Below are positions 36,345 through 46,289 of a stretch of DNA of 64,000 bases, piece after piece (position 1 is the first letter of the stretch; each line of letters opens with the position of its first letter). Source of the DNA: Lichenostomus cassidix (taxonomy: Eukaryota; Chordata; Aves; Passeriformes; Meliphagidae). The notes beneath the pieces were generated by a model. It saw only the letters and a list, made by a program, of their open reading frames with translations. It was not told the DNA's origin and ran no database searches. The position numbers and the translations under genes were made by a program. Where the stretch lies: NCBI GenBank assembly GCA_008360975.2, contig CM039187.1:18505495-18569494 (forward strand), read 5' to 3'.

Positions 36345-36680
36345 TGCTAACTCTCAACCTCCTCAATATTTCTTTGCTAATAGACTTCAGGTTTAATTGA
36401 AGGATCTTCTCTGGACTCTGTCTAAGGCACCATTTTCTCTTTAACCCCACCGCTCACAGCCTCACAAAAGCCAATCCATTAAGGGTCTTCATTAGTTTGA
36501 GCACCAGCCAACCACCCAAGCGGCAAAGGTCAAACACAGTCACCTGTCACAACATGGCAGTAAAACTACTAATTGTATGGGAACAAATGAGATAAAAAGA
36601 TGGTACTATTATGCTATTTGATTTATTTTGTTTCCAAAGAGTCATTTAAGACTAATTTACTTTGCAAGCTATAGAGTGGG
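36345..36680. promoter_or_regulatory. Strong candidate conserved noncoding element
   Basis: Complex repeat-free sequence. Motifs: CATTAAGGGTCTTCATTAG, a direct-repeat-1-like nuclear receptor site GCGGCAAAGGTCA (36520-36532), ACTACTAATTGTATGG, and GACTAATTTACTTTGC at the right end. The combination of an AGGTCA half-site and TAAT cores in about 200 bases is enhancer-like. No open frame covers it. Bounded by a T tract on the left and a TG/CA hairpin on the right. Confidence 0.48.
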
Positions 36681-36717
36681 CCTGTGTGGATACAGATTCT
36701 TCTGCGAGCCAGTGTGG

Positions 36718-36776
36718 GTATGTGCATGTGCACACGTGTATCTATCTTGCATGGATGTACACATGTGTGCACATAC
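36718..36776. repeat. TG/CA hairpin (59 bases)
   Basis: The left arm (36718-36740, GTATGTGCATGTG then CACACGTGTA) is the inverse of the right arm (36758-36776, TACACATGTGTGCACATAC), allowing a 4-base gap and one mismatch, around a 17-base loop. It probably arose from a diverged CA/TG repeat but is a robust inverted repeat as it stands. Confidence 0.8.
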
Positions 36777-38449
36777 AGGGGTCTGAAATGAAAGTGTAGG
36801 GAACCATAAAGTCATGGCACCATAAAGACTTACATTTAACCCTTCATGCAGGCAGAACCCCACATCACAGCGAAACAGCTCTGCACACTGCAGTAGTGGC
36901 TCGGAGTCAGTCACATTAGCCCTACTGCTGGCAGCTCAGCTGCCCAAGCACCGTTCCTCAACATTCCAGGTGCGATGGCAACGGCCAAGGATCCAGTGCA
37001 GGATCCCATTTTGGAAGGGCTCTTGCTTTGGAAACTGTTCTTTACCTTTTTGTGCTCAGGAGGAGAAAATGTCCAACATGCCCTCTGGTGGACACGTGCC
37101 ATGTAGCAGCTCTGGGAGCAAAATGGGAAGCTGGAAGAAGCCATATTTGTAGACAGATAGAAGTCATCTCTAAGAGGTATTTAAAAGCTTGCTTTCTCTT
37201 CAGCTTCTCCCGGGAATTATGTCCCCAGTACATGTCTGTGATTGCCAACTGAAAATGTCTAGGCTTTCTGAGACACAAAAAACTCAGCCCAGCCTCACCT
37301 CTTCATTGTAGGTGCAAAAACAACACGGCCATCTTCACCACCAGGTCCCATTTCCAGACGGGGGTATCCCTTTTCCTGGAAGAAGACATAAATAGTACTT
37401 CTCCTGGAATAAAGCCCTTCTTATTCAAATACAGGACCCAACCTCAGGCTGTGCAGCCACCCTCCAGCACAGCAGACCAAACATCACCCAGGAGCAGGAC
37501 AAAAGTTTCCATGGCTTTCAAAAGACACTTAATGCTGATCACAGCTTTGATATTGAACATAAAATCACCAAGAATTCTCTGAGTAGAGGTGAAATGTCCT
37601 GGTACTTTTCAAAGAACAGATCTTTACATGCTCAATCCATTAGGGACACTGCTTTGGCTTCTTTGTGGTTCAGATCAGCTGTTTCAGGGCAATGCAGGGA
37701 AGAAAGCAATCTGTTGCAACATCCAAATGTGGGAGGACATGACCTCCTCACAGGAGTGAGATATCTTCCTCCTGTCCAACCAACTGTGTGGTATGATACA
37801 TGTCCATACTTGATAAGTACAGTTGGCAGACTGGGAATATTTCCATGGAGGCAGAACTGTAATTTAAGCTTTTCTTTGAAGTTTTTTGACCATCTCTGTT
37901 CATCAGGGAGTCATGTATATCACCGCAATTAATACATGCCTGTTCTGGGGCTCTCAGAATCCAGAGCTGATCTTGTCCTGTATTTTCTATTCCTGCTGAA
38001 AACAGGAAGGACCTTGATCATAGCTTTGTGTGCCTATGGTGAGAATTTACATTAGCCAGTACTATCACTAGGGGCCTAAATTGCACGTCAGCTTTGCCTC
38101 TGCTCCCTCTTCTCCTCATCTCTTCTTAGTTTGTCCCCAAGCCCTTTATCTTTGCTCCAGTCTCACTTCCCAACTCTCCCAGTGCTGAGATAGCTGTATC
38201 AGACTGCTTGTCTTCAGCAACTATCAACATGTTACACAGGATCCCACCAGCCCAAACTCATTAGCCCCTGGCTAACAAAGGGCTCTGAGAAAGACAAATT
38301 CCCTGAGCCTGTATTTAGAAACACACATTTCCTATCGTGGGTGAGAAACAGGCTCCGCCAAGCTTGTGACACATCATCACAGCTACCAGCAGGACCCCAC
38401 AGTGGAGCTGATTTCTGGGTAGAAGGGAAATTTTTTTGCTGGCAGTGGG
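36777..38449. other. No recognisable gene
   Basis: Ordinary noncoding sequence. A small palindromic cluster (GGATCCAGTGCAGGATCC) lies at about 36990-37007. No repeat family or supported coding frame is recognised. Confidence 0.45.
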
Positions 38450-38960
38450 TTATTTGCACCTTTTAAATGAATCCAACCAGCTCTAAATTTGCTCCAGAAC
38501 TGGAAGAAGGGAAAGGGAGAAGGATGACAAGAGCATTAAAAGATTCTCCCTTTTTTGTTATTGAAAGGTTACTTTTCAATTCACCTTTTCTTCTGTCAAA
38601 ATTTGAAAAATAATAAACCATACAGAGCTTTTTGAGACTCTTTCCTGCCATTCCCGAGATATTCCCATAACGAGAGAGGGTAAGCAGCATTTAACAGCTC
38701 CAGTGGAGTCCAAATTAGTTTTTCTGGCAACCAAATGCAGTGTCTCCTCCACTCTGCGCGCACACACACGCACACACGCACACACACATCGCTGCCTAAA
38801 GCATTTACAGATCCTGCCCAAAGCATAAAGCTAAGGAACCAAAAGGATGCAATGCCCTGTAGCATTAAAGCCCCTAAATACGCATTACATTATGTTATCA
38901 GCTTCAATTACACAATTTTGACTGTATTTCCAAGGAAATGGCTCCTTAATCCAGGGTTTA
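38450..38960. promoter_or_regulatory. Candidate noncoding element split by a CA repeat
   Basis: The left half carries CATTCCCGAGATATTCCC and ATAACGAGAGAGGG; the right half has CAATTACACAATTTTGAC and CATTACATTATG. A CA-type microsatellite (38756-38789) lies between them. The block is complex, repeat-free apart from that, and moderately CpG-bearing. Regulatory identity is inferred. Confidence 0.33.
38756..38789. repeat. (CA)n/(CG) microsatellite
   Basis: CGCGCACACACACGCACACACGCACACACACA-like tract (not quoted in full) with interspersed CG steps. The CG/CA alternation is Z-DNA-prone. Confidence 0.95.
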
Positions 38961-39168
38961 GGATGGTGTTTCCTTAATAAGTGTCTCTGCCCTTATTTTA
39001 CTTTCTCTTTGTTCACTTAGGTGCTGTGTATTGCACAAATCTTTTTCTGAATACTAAACTGTACCTTTCTTTCTCCTGTGGCTTTCTTTACTGGTGTTCA
39101 TGACAAAAGTGGCCAACTGCCTTTCTCAGTTGAACCCACTTTATCTTCCAGAAATAGGATTTGTTTTT

Positions 39169-39227
39169 TCCATTCTAGAGACAAGAAACTGAGGTGCACA
39201 GGAATTAAGTTCCAAAGGCACCTGATG
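39169..39227 (-). mobile_element. MIR-like SINE fragment
   Basis: Read on the plus strand, CATTCTAGAGACAAGAAACT, then GAGGTGCACAGGAATTAAGT, then TCCAAAGGCAC corresponds to the reverse complement of the MIR 3' half ('CATTTTACAGATGAGGAAACTGAGGC..AAGTGACTTGCCCAAGGTCAC'). Diverged. The open frame over it is not coding. Confidence 0.5.
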
Positions 39228-40164
39228 CATTTTGGAAACACTTTATGTTTTCAGTGCACTTATCTCACTCTGCAAACTCCACAGTTTCCATTATATTCAG
39301 CAAGGACATCTGTGACTCAGTGCCACACCTCAAGACAAAGCAGGGGAAAGCATGACCCTAAAAATTAGTGGATTATTACTAGGGCAAAGTGACTCATCCA
39401 ACAGCTCTTTGCAACTCCCCTTTCAATAACCATGCAATGAGCATTTCTTCACCAGACCCTGACTCATTGCAGGTTCAGTAAGTAAAGAGGCAAAGGCCAT
39501 ACAGAAAAATGTGTTTCACCCTGCTCCATTCCTGAGCACATCCAGGTTGAGAAGGGTAGAAGCTGGGAGTGTTATTTAAAATGTTTCTAAGGAAAGCCTT
39601 GTCTATAAGGAATACAGACAGACATGCCTGACAGAAGTGATCAGATCTTCACAATACTAATGCTAACCACAATGGGAAAAAATGCTGTTTTCATGCTACT
39701 GTAACTATTTTATGCATCTCTGTGTGCGTGTAAGGGGGGGAAAAATACATTCTTAGCTTGCTTTTCCAACACATGAAAACCACATACTGTCCCTCCTCAA
39801 ATCAAACCAAAAGAGAAAAGATCAGGCACCACACTGTCAAGAATAATTGGCTATGCAAACACAATTTAGGAAGCAGCACATTTGCCGAATAGTATCTTGG
39901 AGTGATGATGAATCACATCCATGAGCAAACTATGTCAAGCTTTCAGGGGGAAAAAAAGCAGTTGCCACACCAGGAATATGAACAGCAGTATCCTTTGCCA
40001 GATTTGTGAATTACTCTTCCCACTATAATCTATCCCAGAAAGGCCTCCTTAGGTGGGCTGCTTCCATATGGGGCAATCTAAGCAACATGTAAATTTACCC
40101 AGGACTCCAAGTCCTCAGAGTGGGGAACATATGATCAGACATCTGTGAAGATGAGATGGATGAC
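39228..40164. other. No recognisable feature
   Basis: Ordinary AT-moderate noncoding sequence. A G run lies at about 39733-39740. Nothing further recognised. Confidence 0.45.
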
Positions 40165-40525
40165 CAAAAGAACAGGAATTGTTTAGTGGGAAGAAAAAGA
40201 TTGAGGAGAGACATGGCAGCAGTTTACTAATAGGTGAAAGAGGGAAGGAATAAATTTTTTCCTTGTCACTGACAGACACAAAGAGAAGTTATGGACTTAA
40301 ACTGCAACAAAAAGAGATTTACTCTGGACATTGGCGAGAATGTTAGAAGACTAAGTACTGCAATAGATTTGCCTGGAGAGAGGAGGATGACTTCACTGGA
40401 GGTTTGTAAGGATGGATTAAACAAACATTTGTCAGAATTGCTTACATAACTGTGATCTCTCCTTGGGAGCCAAGGTATAGGCTAAAGACCTAAATAAAGC
40501 TCAGCCCTCATCAAATTCCATGATC
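40165..40525 (+). mobile_element. Ancient, highly diverged CR1-like LINE remnant
   Basis: Landmarks occur in CR1 3'-end order: GTTTAGTGGGAAGAAAAAG, TTGAGGAGAGACATGGCAGC, a 'CCTTGTCACTGACAGACAC' region, 'GGACTTAAACTGCAACAAAA', 'GATTTACTCTGGACATTGG', 'TTGCCTGGAGAGAGGAGGAT', 'TTCACTGGAGGTTTGTAAGG', 'TGGATTAAACAAACATTTGT' and 'CAGCCCTCATCAAATTCCAT'. These parallel older sauropsid CR1 consensus (e.g. 'GGGCTTAAATTGCAGCAAG', 'TTGGAGGTTTTTAAG', 'TTAGACAAACA'). Divergence is clearly greater than in the 9790 copy. Confidence 0.72.
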
Positions 40526-41020
40526 CAGAGCATGGTATGCTAGCTCTGCTCAGAGAAACACATAATATGAAATTGCTAAAAACTGTATTTTCCCAAAAGA
40601 TATAAATTAGTTAATAAATGCAAAACTTCAACTAAGCAAACACTTGATCTGCAAGATCTGAGACCTTAGCGTTACTGGTTGACAAAATCATAAGGAACAG
40701 AAAATAGTGGTTGATAATGAGAAGACTGGGCCGATCCTACCAACAGCTGGTACTTTTAGGCTCCATTGTAACTCAAAAGACTTGCACTGATTGAACAAGC
40801 AGTGGCTTGGGAAGCTGCTGAGAAAGTCCTGGAAATGCTTTTCACAAAAAATCTGGGACGGGTGAGAACTCCAGTTCAGGGCCAGTTCGTCCCAACGATC
40901 CCCTGAACTCTAATCTGATTTTGCCTGTATAACAGTGGCCTGTTTGCAGCCAGCGGGTCTCTCCAGGCCACGGGCTCTTTTATGTTGTGATGTTACAGAC
41001 CACCGGCAAGCTGACAGGGC
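40526..41020. other. No recognisable feature
   Basis: AT-rich noncoding sequence between an old CR1 remnant and a CpG-dense patch. Nothing recognised. Confidence 0.45.
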
Positions 41021-41190
41021 ACCTCTGCGCTCATGCCCTGGCCCCGCGCTGCAGCTGCAGATGGGATGCTCCTTCAGCACCGCGGAGAGCGGCCCCGCCG
41101 CAGCCCCGGGAGCCGAGCGCCGCATCCTCCGGGGAAAGGGCCAGGCTCCTCCTCGGGGACACCTCCACTCCGAACCGCCTACCAGCCAGT
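41021..41190. promoter_or_regulatory. CpG-dense patch (mini CpG island)
   Basis: About sixteen CpGs fall within roughly 160 bases (GGCCCCGCGCTGC, ACCGCGGAGAGCGGCC, CCGCCGCAGCCCCGGG, GAGCGCCGCATCCTCCGG), whereas the sequence on both sides is CpG-poor. This is the strongest CpG cluster in the window. It adjoins the candidate element at 41217. It could be a cryptic promoter, an enhancer core or the first exon of an unannotated transcript. A plus-strand frame from 41061 to 41291 starts MGCSFST, an N-myristoylation-like start, but it has no recognisable domain and a weak Kozak context, so I do not call a gene. Confidence 0.4.
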
Positions 41191-41216
41191 TTGTTACGGG
41201 GGGGAAAAAAAAAAAC

Positions 41217-41690
41217 CAAACAACTTCATTGATTGAGACTCACTTCGCATGGTCTGAAATATGTTCCAAGGAAACACTGAAATCTGAATGACGACTGATT
41301 CTAAAACAGAATTCTAAATTGTTGTTTAACGTTGCAACAATTTTGGATCTGAGATTATTATATTGAATAAAGGTGCTCCTGCCATTCATTATCTCAGAGG
41401 GGGAAAGAAAAAAAGAAGAAAAAAATCCCCAATGACAACAACGCAAACTCCACCAAAAGTTCCATACTGCTGAAAGGAAATGTCCTAGTATGATTTTGTT
41501 CCCATTGTAAATGGCACCAGGTCATTAACCAAGCTAGTTATGTAACTCACCAATTTTCTGGCCATCCTGCCAACCAGAAAACCAGCCTGTTACTTGGGCA
41601 ATCAGATAATTGCATTTTACATTTTCAAATAACCCTTAACAATCGGGAACTAATTAATGTCCATAATGCCCCAATGAGCTCTGAATGTTT
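41217..41690. promoter_or_regulatory. Strong candidate conserved noncoding element
   Basis: About 470 bases of repeat-free sequence. The left part holds a perfect 9-bp inverted repeat, AAATTGTTG (41316-41324) and CAACAATTT (41335-41343), with AACGTTGCAAC between; CAACAAT and ATTGTT are SOX-type cores, so it could be a paired SOX site. It continues with GATTATTATATTGAATAAAG and CATTCATTATCTC. The right part has CATTAACCAAGCTAGTTATG, CAGATAATTGCATTTTAC and GGGAACTAATTAATGTCC. No coding frame crosses the whole block. Confidence 0.53.
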
Positions 41691-41694
41691 ACTT

Positions 41695-41790
41695 CCAACT
41701 TACCAATAGGGAAACTGAGGCAAAGATCTTTGTCCCAGAGCAAAGGAATAGGTAGAAAAACTTCTGTTTTCCAGCCTTGTATCTGCTACA
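41695..41790 (-). mobile_element. MIR-like SINE fragment
   Basis: On the plus strand, CCAATAGGGAAACTGAGGCA then AAGATCTTTGTCCCAGAGCA corresponds to the reverse complement of the MIR 3' half ('GGGGAAACTGAGGC', 'TTGCCCAAGGTCA'), followed by a decayed core. It lies directly against the right edge of the candidate element. Confidence 0.5.
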
Positions 41791-42754
41791 TTCCCTTGGA
41801 AACATATGAAGGATGCTTTTATCCATATGATGAAGCTACCAGCAACCACTGAATCATCAACTAAACCATCAGTCAGCCTAATAATTAGCCAACTAATTAG
41901 CAACCACACAAAGCAGATTCATTTACTCGGGGTGCCATCCAATACTGTACTAGCAGGAAAGTTGGATGGCAGAATCTGAACACGGAATGGAATAGCAGAG
42001 CTTTACCACACGCCAGGCCCTGTCCAGCTTGCTAACAAGGAACAGTGGTTAGCTTTAGGCTCTAGCACTGCAGCAGAGTTTCTTGGTGGCTTATGCATAC
42101 AGGTCCATATTCCCAGGTCTTGCTGGAGAAGAAGGAGATCCCCTGGCTAGGGAAGGGGAAGACTGAAAAGCCACTTTTGAACCTGAGTTCCAACATGCTA
42201 TCCAGGGGGCCAGAAGAAAAACACAACCTTTGCTGCATACAGAGAGCAGACAAAGTTTCAGCTGTACTTTCACAAACTACAGCCAAGTGGTAAACTTTCA
42301 GGGTAGTGCAGTGTTGAGAGCCTGGTAAAAAAGGGATCTGTCATTATCAAACAGGGCTCAGTGTATTAGCCATCTTCCTACTCAAATCCTTCCTACTAAA
42401 TCCATTTTCCCACATGGAAATAACCAGATCCCTATTGAATTGAGAGGGATAAAAGAATATTGAGAGCAGGGAGGGAATCTCCCAACAGAAAATGTGGCAA
42501 AGAGAAAAAGCTGAGCGCTTGTATTCAGGGTGGTCGGGGAACACCAAGTGCCCAGGATTAGTCATTCAAGCAGTCTGCAATCAAAAAGCAGCTGCAGTGA
42601 AAAGTCAAAAGGTCTATATGAAATAGAAAAGTTTTCTTTGCAGGTAAAGTCCTCAGCGTGAAGCACCTAGAGATATATTTTTTTTGAGTACACGAGACTG
42701 TTATTGTAGTTGTTATTATAATTACTAACCTCTGAACTTACAGGGAAACAAAAT
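41791..42754. other. No recognisable gene
   Basis: Noncoding sequence. 41865-41905 has several TAAT cores (CCTAATAATTAGCC, CAACTAATTAGC) that may extend the neighbouring regulatory block. Overlapping short frames at 42062-42565 have no recognisable domain. Confidence 0.4.
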
Positions 42755-42801
42755 TTGTATCTTCAAGAACATTCAATGTTCTTGTATCTTCAAGAACATT
42801 C
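42755..42801. repeat. 27-bp tandem duplication with internal palindrome
   Basis: TTGTATCTTCAAGAACATTC occurs at 42755-42774 and again at 42782-42801, a period of 27. The junction contains GAACATT-C-AATGTTC, a perfect 7-bp inverted repeat with a one-base centre (42767-42781). A recent local slippage event is the simplest explanation. Confidence 0.93.
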
Positions 42802-42879
42802 TATCCATTAGCCAAGAGACCTCAAATGTCCAGCTAAAAATGTTTGGATTTGTTTAGCATGGAATGAAAAGAAAACAGC

Positions 42880-43430
42880 AGTTAAATTTATTTTTGAAGC
42901 CACTTTAGATCCTTAACTCACGTCATCAAGGAGTGAAAGACTAATTGGTAGCGCTAGGAAAGAAGTTGTTAACCCTGAAAAAAAGTGGGTGAAAACCAGA
43001 ATCTTGTTATCACCTGCATGTAAACTTTTCCACAACATTTGAGGGATTTCAGTACAAATTTCTTCCAATATAGAAAAAAAAAAATTAAATCATATGGACT
43101 CCTGAAGGACTAAGGCCACACCAACAACAAGTCTGCAGGACAGAGCAAGGTATATGATGTTGTATATCTTCCACTTCCTCCTCGTGAAAATCACAGAGAA
43201 TTTTTCCAAGTGCTTATTGCAAAAATATTTTTACTGTGCTAATCAGCTGAATCAAATAATTATTTCCCTCCTTTCAAAACAAGGTATTTTATTAAAGCAT
43301 TTTTATCAGGCTTGAAGATGTAAGTCCAGGCTCATAAAAGATGACGTAACAATGCCTTATCCATTTGCAATGTGTTAGCTGAGCTCTGCAAGCTGCTTTA
43401 AGCTCCTGTGAACTGCAGAGTGCAGAGATA
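42880..43430. promoter_or_regulatory. Candidate noncoding element(s) with CRE-like sites
   Basis: Two motif-dense ends flank an ordinary middle. The left end has CTCACGTCATC (42917-42927) and GACTAATTGGTAGCGC. The right end has TGAATCAAATAATTATTTCC and TGACGTAA (43342-43349), an ATF/CREB-type site. The CpGs within the two TGACG-type motifs are notable in CpG-poor DNA. Regulatory function is inferred. Confidence 0.38.
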
Positions 43431-43959
43431 CCATAAAGGTGGGGTAAGTTGGTACATTTTGCCTCCTAGCTGAGGCAGACTGCAAGTGGAGCTCCGAGCA
43501 GCTATGTGGGTTTAGCTAATGGGAGATAACTTCTTATATTGTGATGCACTTGCAATAGTGACTCCAAGTATTTGCTTTAGGCTTACCCTCATTCTAATAC
43601 CATTAAAATGGTGTGGCTCAGCAGTTCCCAAAGGGATTATCATGAGCCTCCATTTGAGGAGCTCCTCATTTGACCAGCCTCTGAGAATGGGTGTTTTAGG
43701 CTCACCAAGTGCCCAGTGGACTCATCTCCACTCTCCAACTCCTTCAGCCTGTTTTGCAAGAGAGAGTGAAAGAAATATTGACATAGATTCTCTCCCCTTT
43801 TGAGCATGCAGAACTGCCAGTACTCTCTTGGGAAGCCCAGCGATCTCCCTGCACCTCCAAGGCCCACAGAGCTGTTTGTCCATAGTGCATGAGGAGCAGG
43901 CTAGTAGGGAGGCCAAGAACCATGAAGTGGGCTCCTGCAGCAGGAAAACCTGTGTGAGG
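43431..43959. other. No recognisable feature
   Basis: Ordinary noncoding sequence. Overlapping open frames on both strands at 43519-43916 show no recognisable domain. Confidence 0.45.
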
Positions 43960-44560
43960 ATATGTGAAAAATAACCCTGACTTGCTAATCCTAGCTGTGA
44001 GCAAACAATTAGCAGGAAGCAGAGGCAAACAGGAAAGCTGATTTAATTATGTGACACTGATACAGCCAGTGAACTGGAGGGAAGGGAAGGGGGGAGGCAA
44101 GGGGGGGCACCGGGGATGTGGGGTCAAAACAGTTTGTAAAAATCTGTTTCACAAAAGCTGTTGTTCCCCTCGGGGCAGAGAGAGATTACTGTGGCTCAGT
44201 GTCTATCAAACACGGGAAGAGAATAGGGCCAGGGGCAATGAGACAGCTTCCGAGTATGAAGGGCCCTTCTTCTTCTCCGCAGCAACCAGCAGCCTGCCAA
44301 AGAATTCCTGTAAGCTCTCGGCGGCTTTGTGTGCCTGCCTGGGCTGTGGGCAGCTCTGCAGCAGGCCTGCCTATTGTCGGCAGGGCTCAAAGGGAGCAGG
44401 GGAGAGAAAAGGGGAGCTGGGGGAGGAAGAGGGTTTAAGGGGGCTTGTTGTTATCAAAGCCGCAGAGGTTATTGTGCTGGAGCAGAACCACGCTGCTTCT
44501 GAGCCCCTTCAGTGGGGCTGTTAATGGAGGTGCTGCAGGGAGACAGAGGGTGGGATTTGC
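43960..44560. promoter_or_regulatory. Candidate noncoding element with SOX/TCF-type sites and a G4 motif
   Basis: The left part has CAAACAATTAGCAGG and GATTTAATTATGTGAC; a G-rich segment follows (44079-44107), then TTCACAAAAGCTGTTGTTCC. The right part has TTGTTGTTATCAAAG (44445-44459), which contains a TCF/LEF-type TATCAAAG. A 157-codon frame (44051-44524) runs through the block, but its translation is Gly/Lys/Glu-rich from purine tracts and has no domain. Regulatory identity is inferred. Confidence 0.38.
44079..44107 (+). other. G-quadruplex-forming motif
   Basis: Four G runs of at least three (44079-44081, 44084-44086, 44089-44094, 44101-44107) are separated by loops of 2, 2 and 6 bases, meeting the usual G3+N1-7 rule. 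A further GGGG follows at 44112-44115. Confidence 0.8.
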
Positions 44561-46289
44561 TCCGTGTAAACTCGCCAGGGTCTTCCTCTGCATACACTCT
44601 CCTGGCTCACACCTCTGGCTCAGAGCAGGTGTGTGAGGAGAGAGGTAAATGGCCCTGCACCCTCCTTATCCACACCCACCAGCATCCACAGACACCTGCC
44701 AAGGGAGCTGGGCTCACATACACTGCCACTGCCACACCTGTGACAGACACAGAGCACACAGCAAACACCCCTGCTCAGCACAGATGCACCTACTGGCCAC
44801 TCATGGCTTCAGAGAGAAGTAAACGTATGTCCACATCCAAAAAGGCAACAGTTCGTTGCTGAAGGCATCTACAGCTGGGCATACAGATACACCTGATGGC
44901 TCATATGTGTACCCTCAATATCTGGGTTCTTAACCCAAACACACAGTCAGATAAAGCCATGACCAGCAATATGTAAGCACGATTTTCCTGGCAGGCACAA
45001 ACAAGGAAGTCTCAGGGCCCTGCCTTGGAGATCAGGAGCACATAGCAGAGTTAGCAGAAGGGATGGTAAACCAGGTTGTTTTAAAAGCTTCATCTCCATC
45101 CCAGGAAGAGAAACTAAAGCCCCTTGGGAAGCAAAAGCCTCAGGAAGGAGCATGTGAGCAGGAGTCTGTTGTCAGCAGCTTTGCAAGCACTGATGCCATG
45201 TGTAACAGAATATCCCAAAACACTGTGCTCCAAATATCCTCCAAATACCATGACCAACAAGAGGAAGGGCCTGATCCTGAAACTGGGACGTGCCTCAAAT
45301 TACCACAGAGTAGAGGTGAGCAGGGTGAAAGAGCTGGATCCCTGCTCAAACTCTAGCCTGATTTGGATCAGGACAACTGAGACAGGCAGTTCTCAAAGCC
45401 TGGCACACTAGTCCCACAGAATCCATGACAGATCCAACCTCCTGCTGAGGGAACCAAGCCATCCAACATGGAATCACAAAAGCAACTTTGAAACTTTGAA
45501 ACCAGAGTCTCTATCTCCTTATCCCCTTAAACTTTCAGAGGTGAAGTAGCAACCAAAGTCCCTCCAAGGCACAGAGGCAGGTTTCACATGTGTATCAGAC
45601 CCACAGCCAAGACCTTGATGAAAATCACAGAGGTCTGGTCCATTTCTTGGTCTAAGTTTTGCTGTAAAAGGTAATCACTCTGAAAAAAAAATCAACAAAA
45701 TATTGTCTCAGAACCAGGAAAGCTTCTTTGTGCTCATGTCAACCAGGTTGGTAGAAGCTTTACTCCACAGTAGCCAAATCCACACATGATCACAGCTTAG
45801 GTCAAAACAGCCTTCACCTGATGAGCATGGATGGTGGAAAGTTGGTACATCACACAGCAGCCAGACCCTCTCCCATTCCTGCGGTGGCCCCAGTCAGTCC
45901 CACAGAGATGATTTGTCTCAGTGCTGACTCACCACATCAGTGCTAATCATACCTGCCCAGGCTCACAGAAACACTCATAGGTAAGAGACCTATGCCACAA
46001 ACACACACATGCATGTGTGGGGTGAGAGTAATTCAGTTGCACCCAGCACCTTCTTCTTGCCTTCTCCTCCCACTTCCACCCCATCACCCAGCAGATGCTG
46101 CTGAGCCAGCCCAGAGAGGCAGGCAGGAAGCTGGGAAGAGGGATGAAGAGGTACCCCAAGAGGCAGAGCAGCAGCCTCCAACAACGATGGTAGGAAAAGT
46201 AGGGGGGCTGAGACTGTGGGGGAGGGGACAGAGGCAAGGCAGGGAGGGCTTCTCATTGTGAGGGAAATTTTATTTTTAACAGATGCTAA
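44561..46289. other. No recognisable gene
   Basis: Ordinary noncoding sequence. Open frames at 44512-44862, 45063-45411 and 45947-46343 have no recognisable domain. 'GGGCCTGATCCTGAAACTGG' near 45268 faintly resembles an old sauropsid repeat. The palindrome at 46004-46019 is listed separately. Confidence 0.45.
46004..46019. repeat. Perfect 16-bp palindrome
   Basis: CACACATGCATGTGTG is fully self-complementary. Like the elements at 22906 and 36718 it joins a CA arm to a TG arm through an ATGCAT centre. Confidence 0.95.

Noticed and set aside
42766..42782. Possible glucocorticoid response element (AGAACATTCAATGTTCT)
   Set aside because: The half-sites are separated by five bases instead of the required three.
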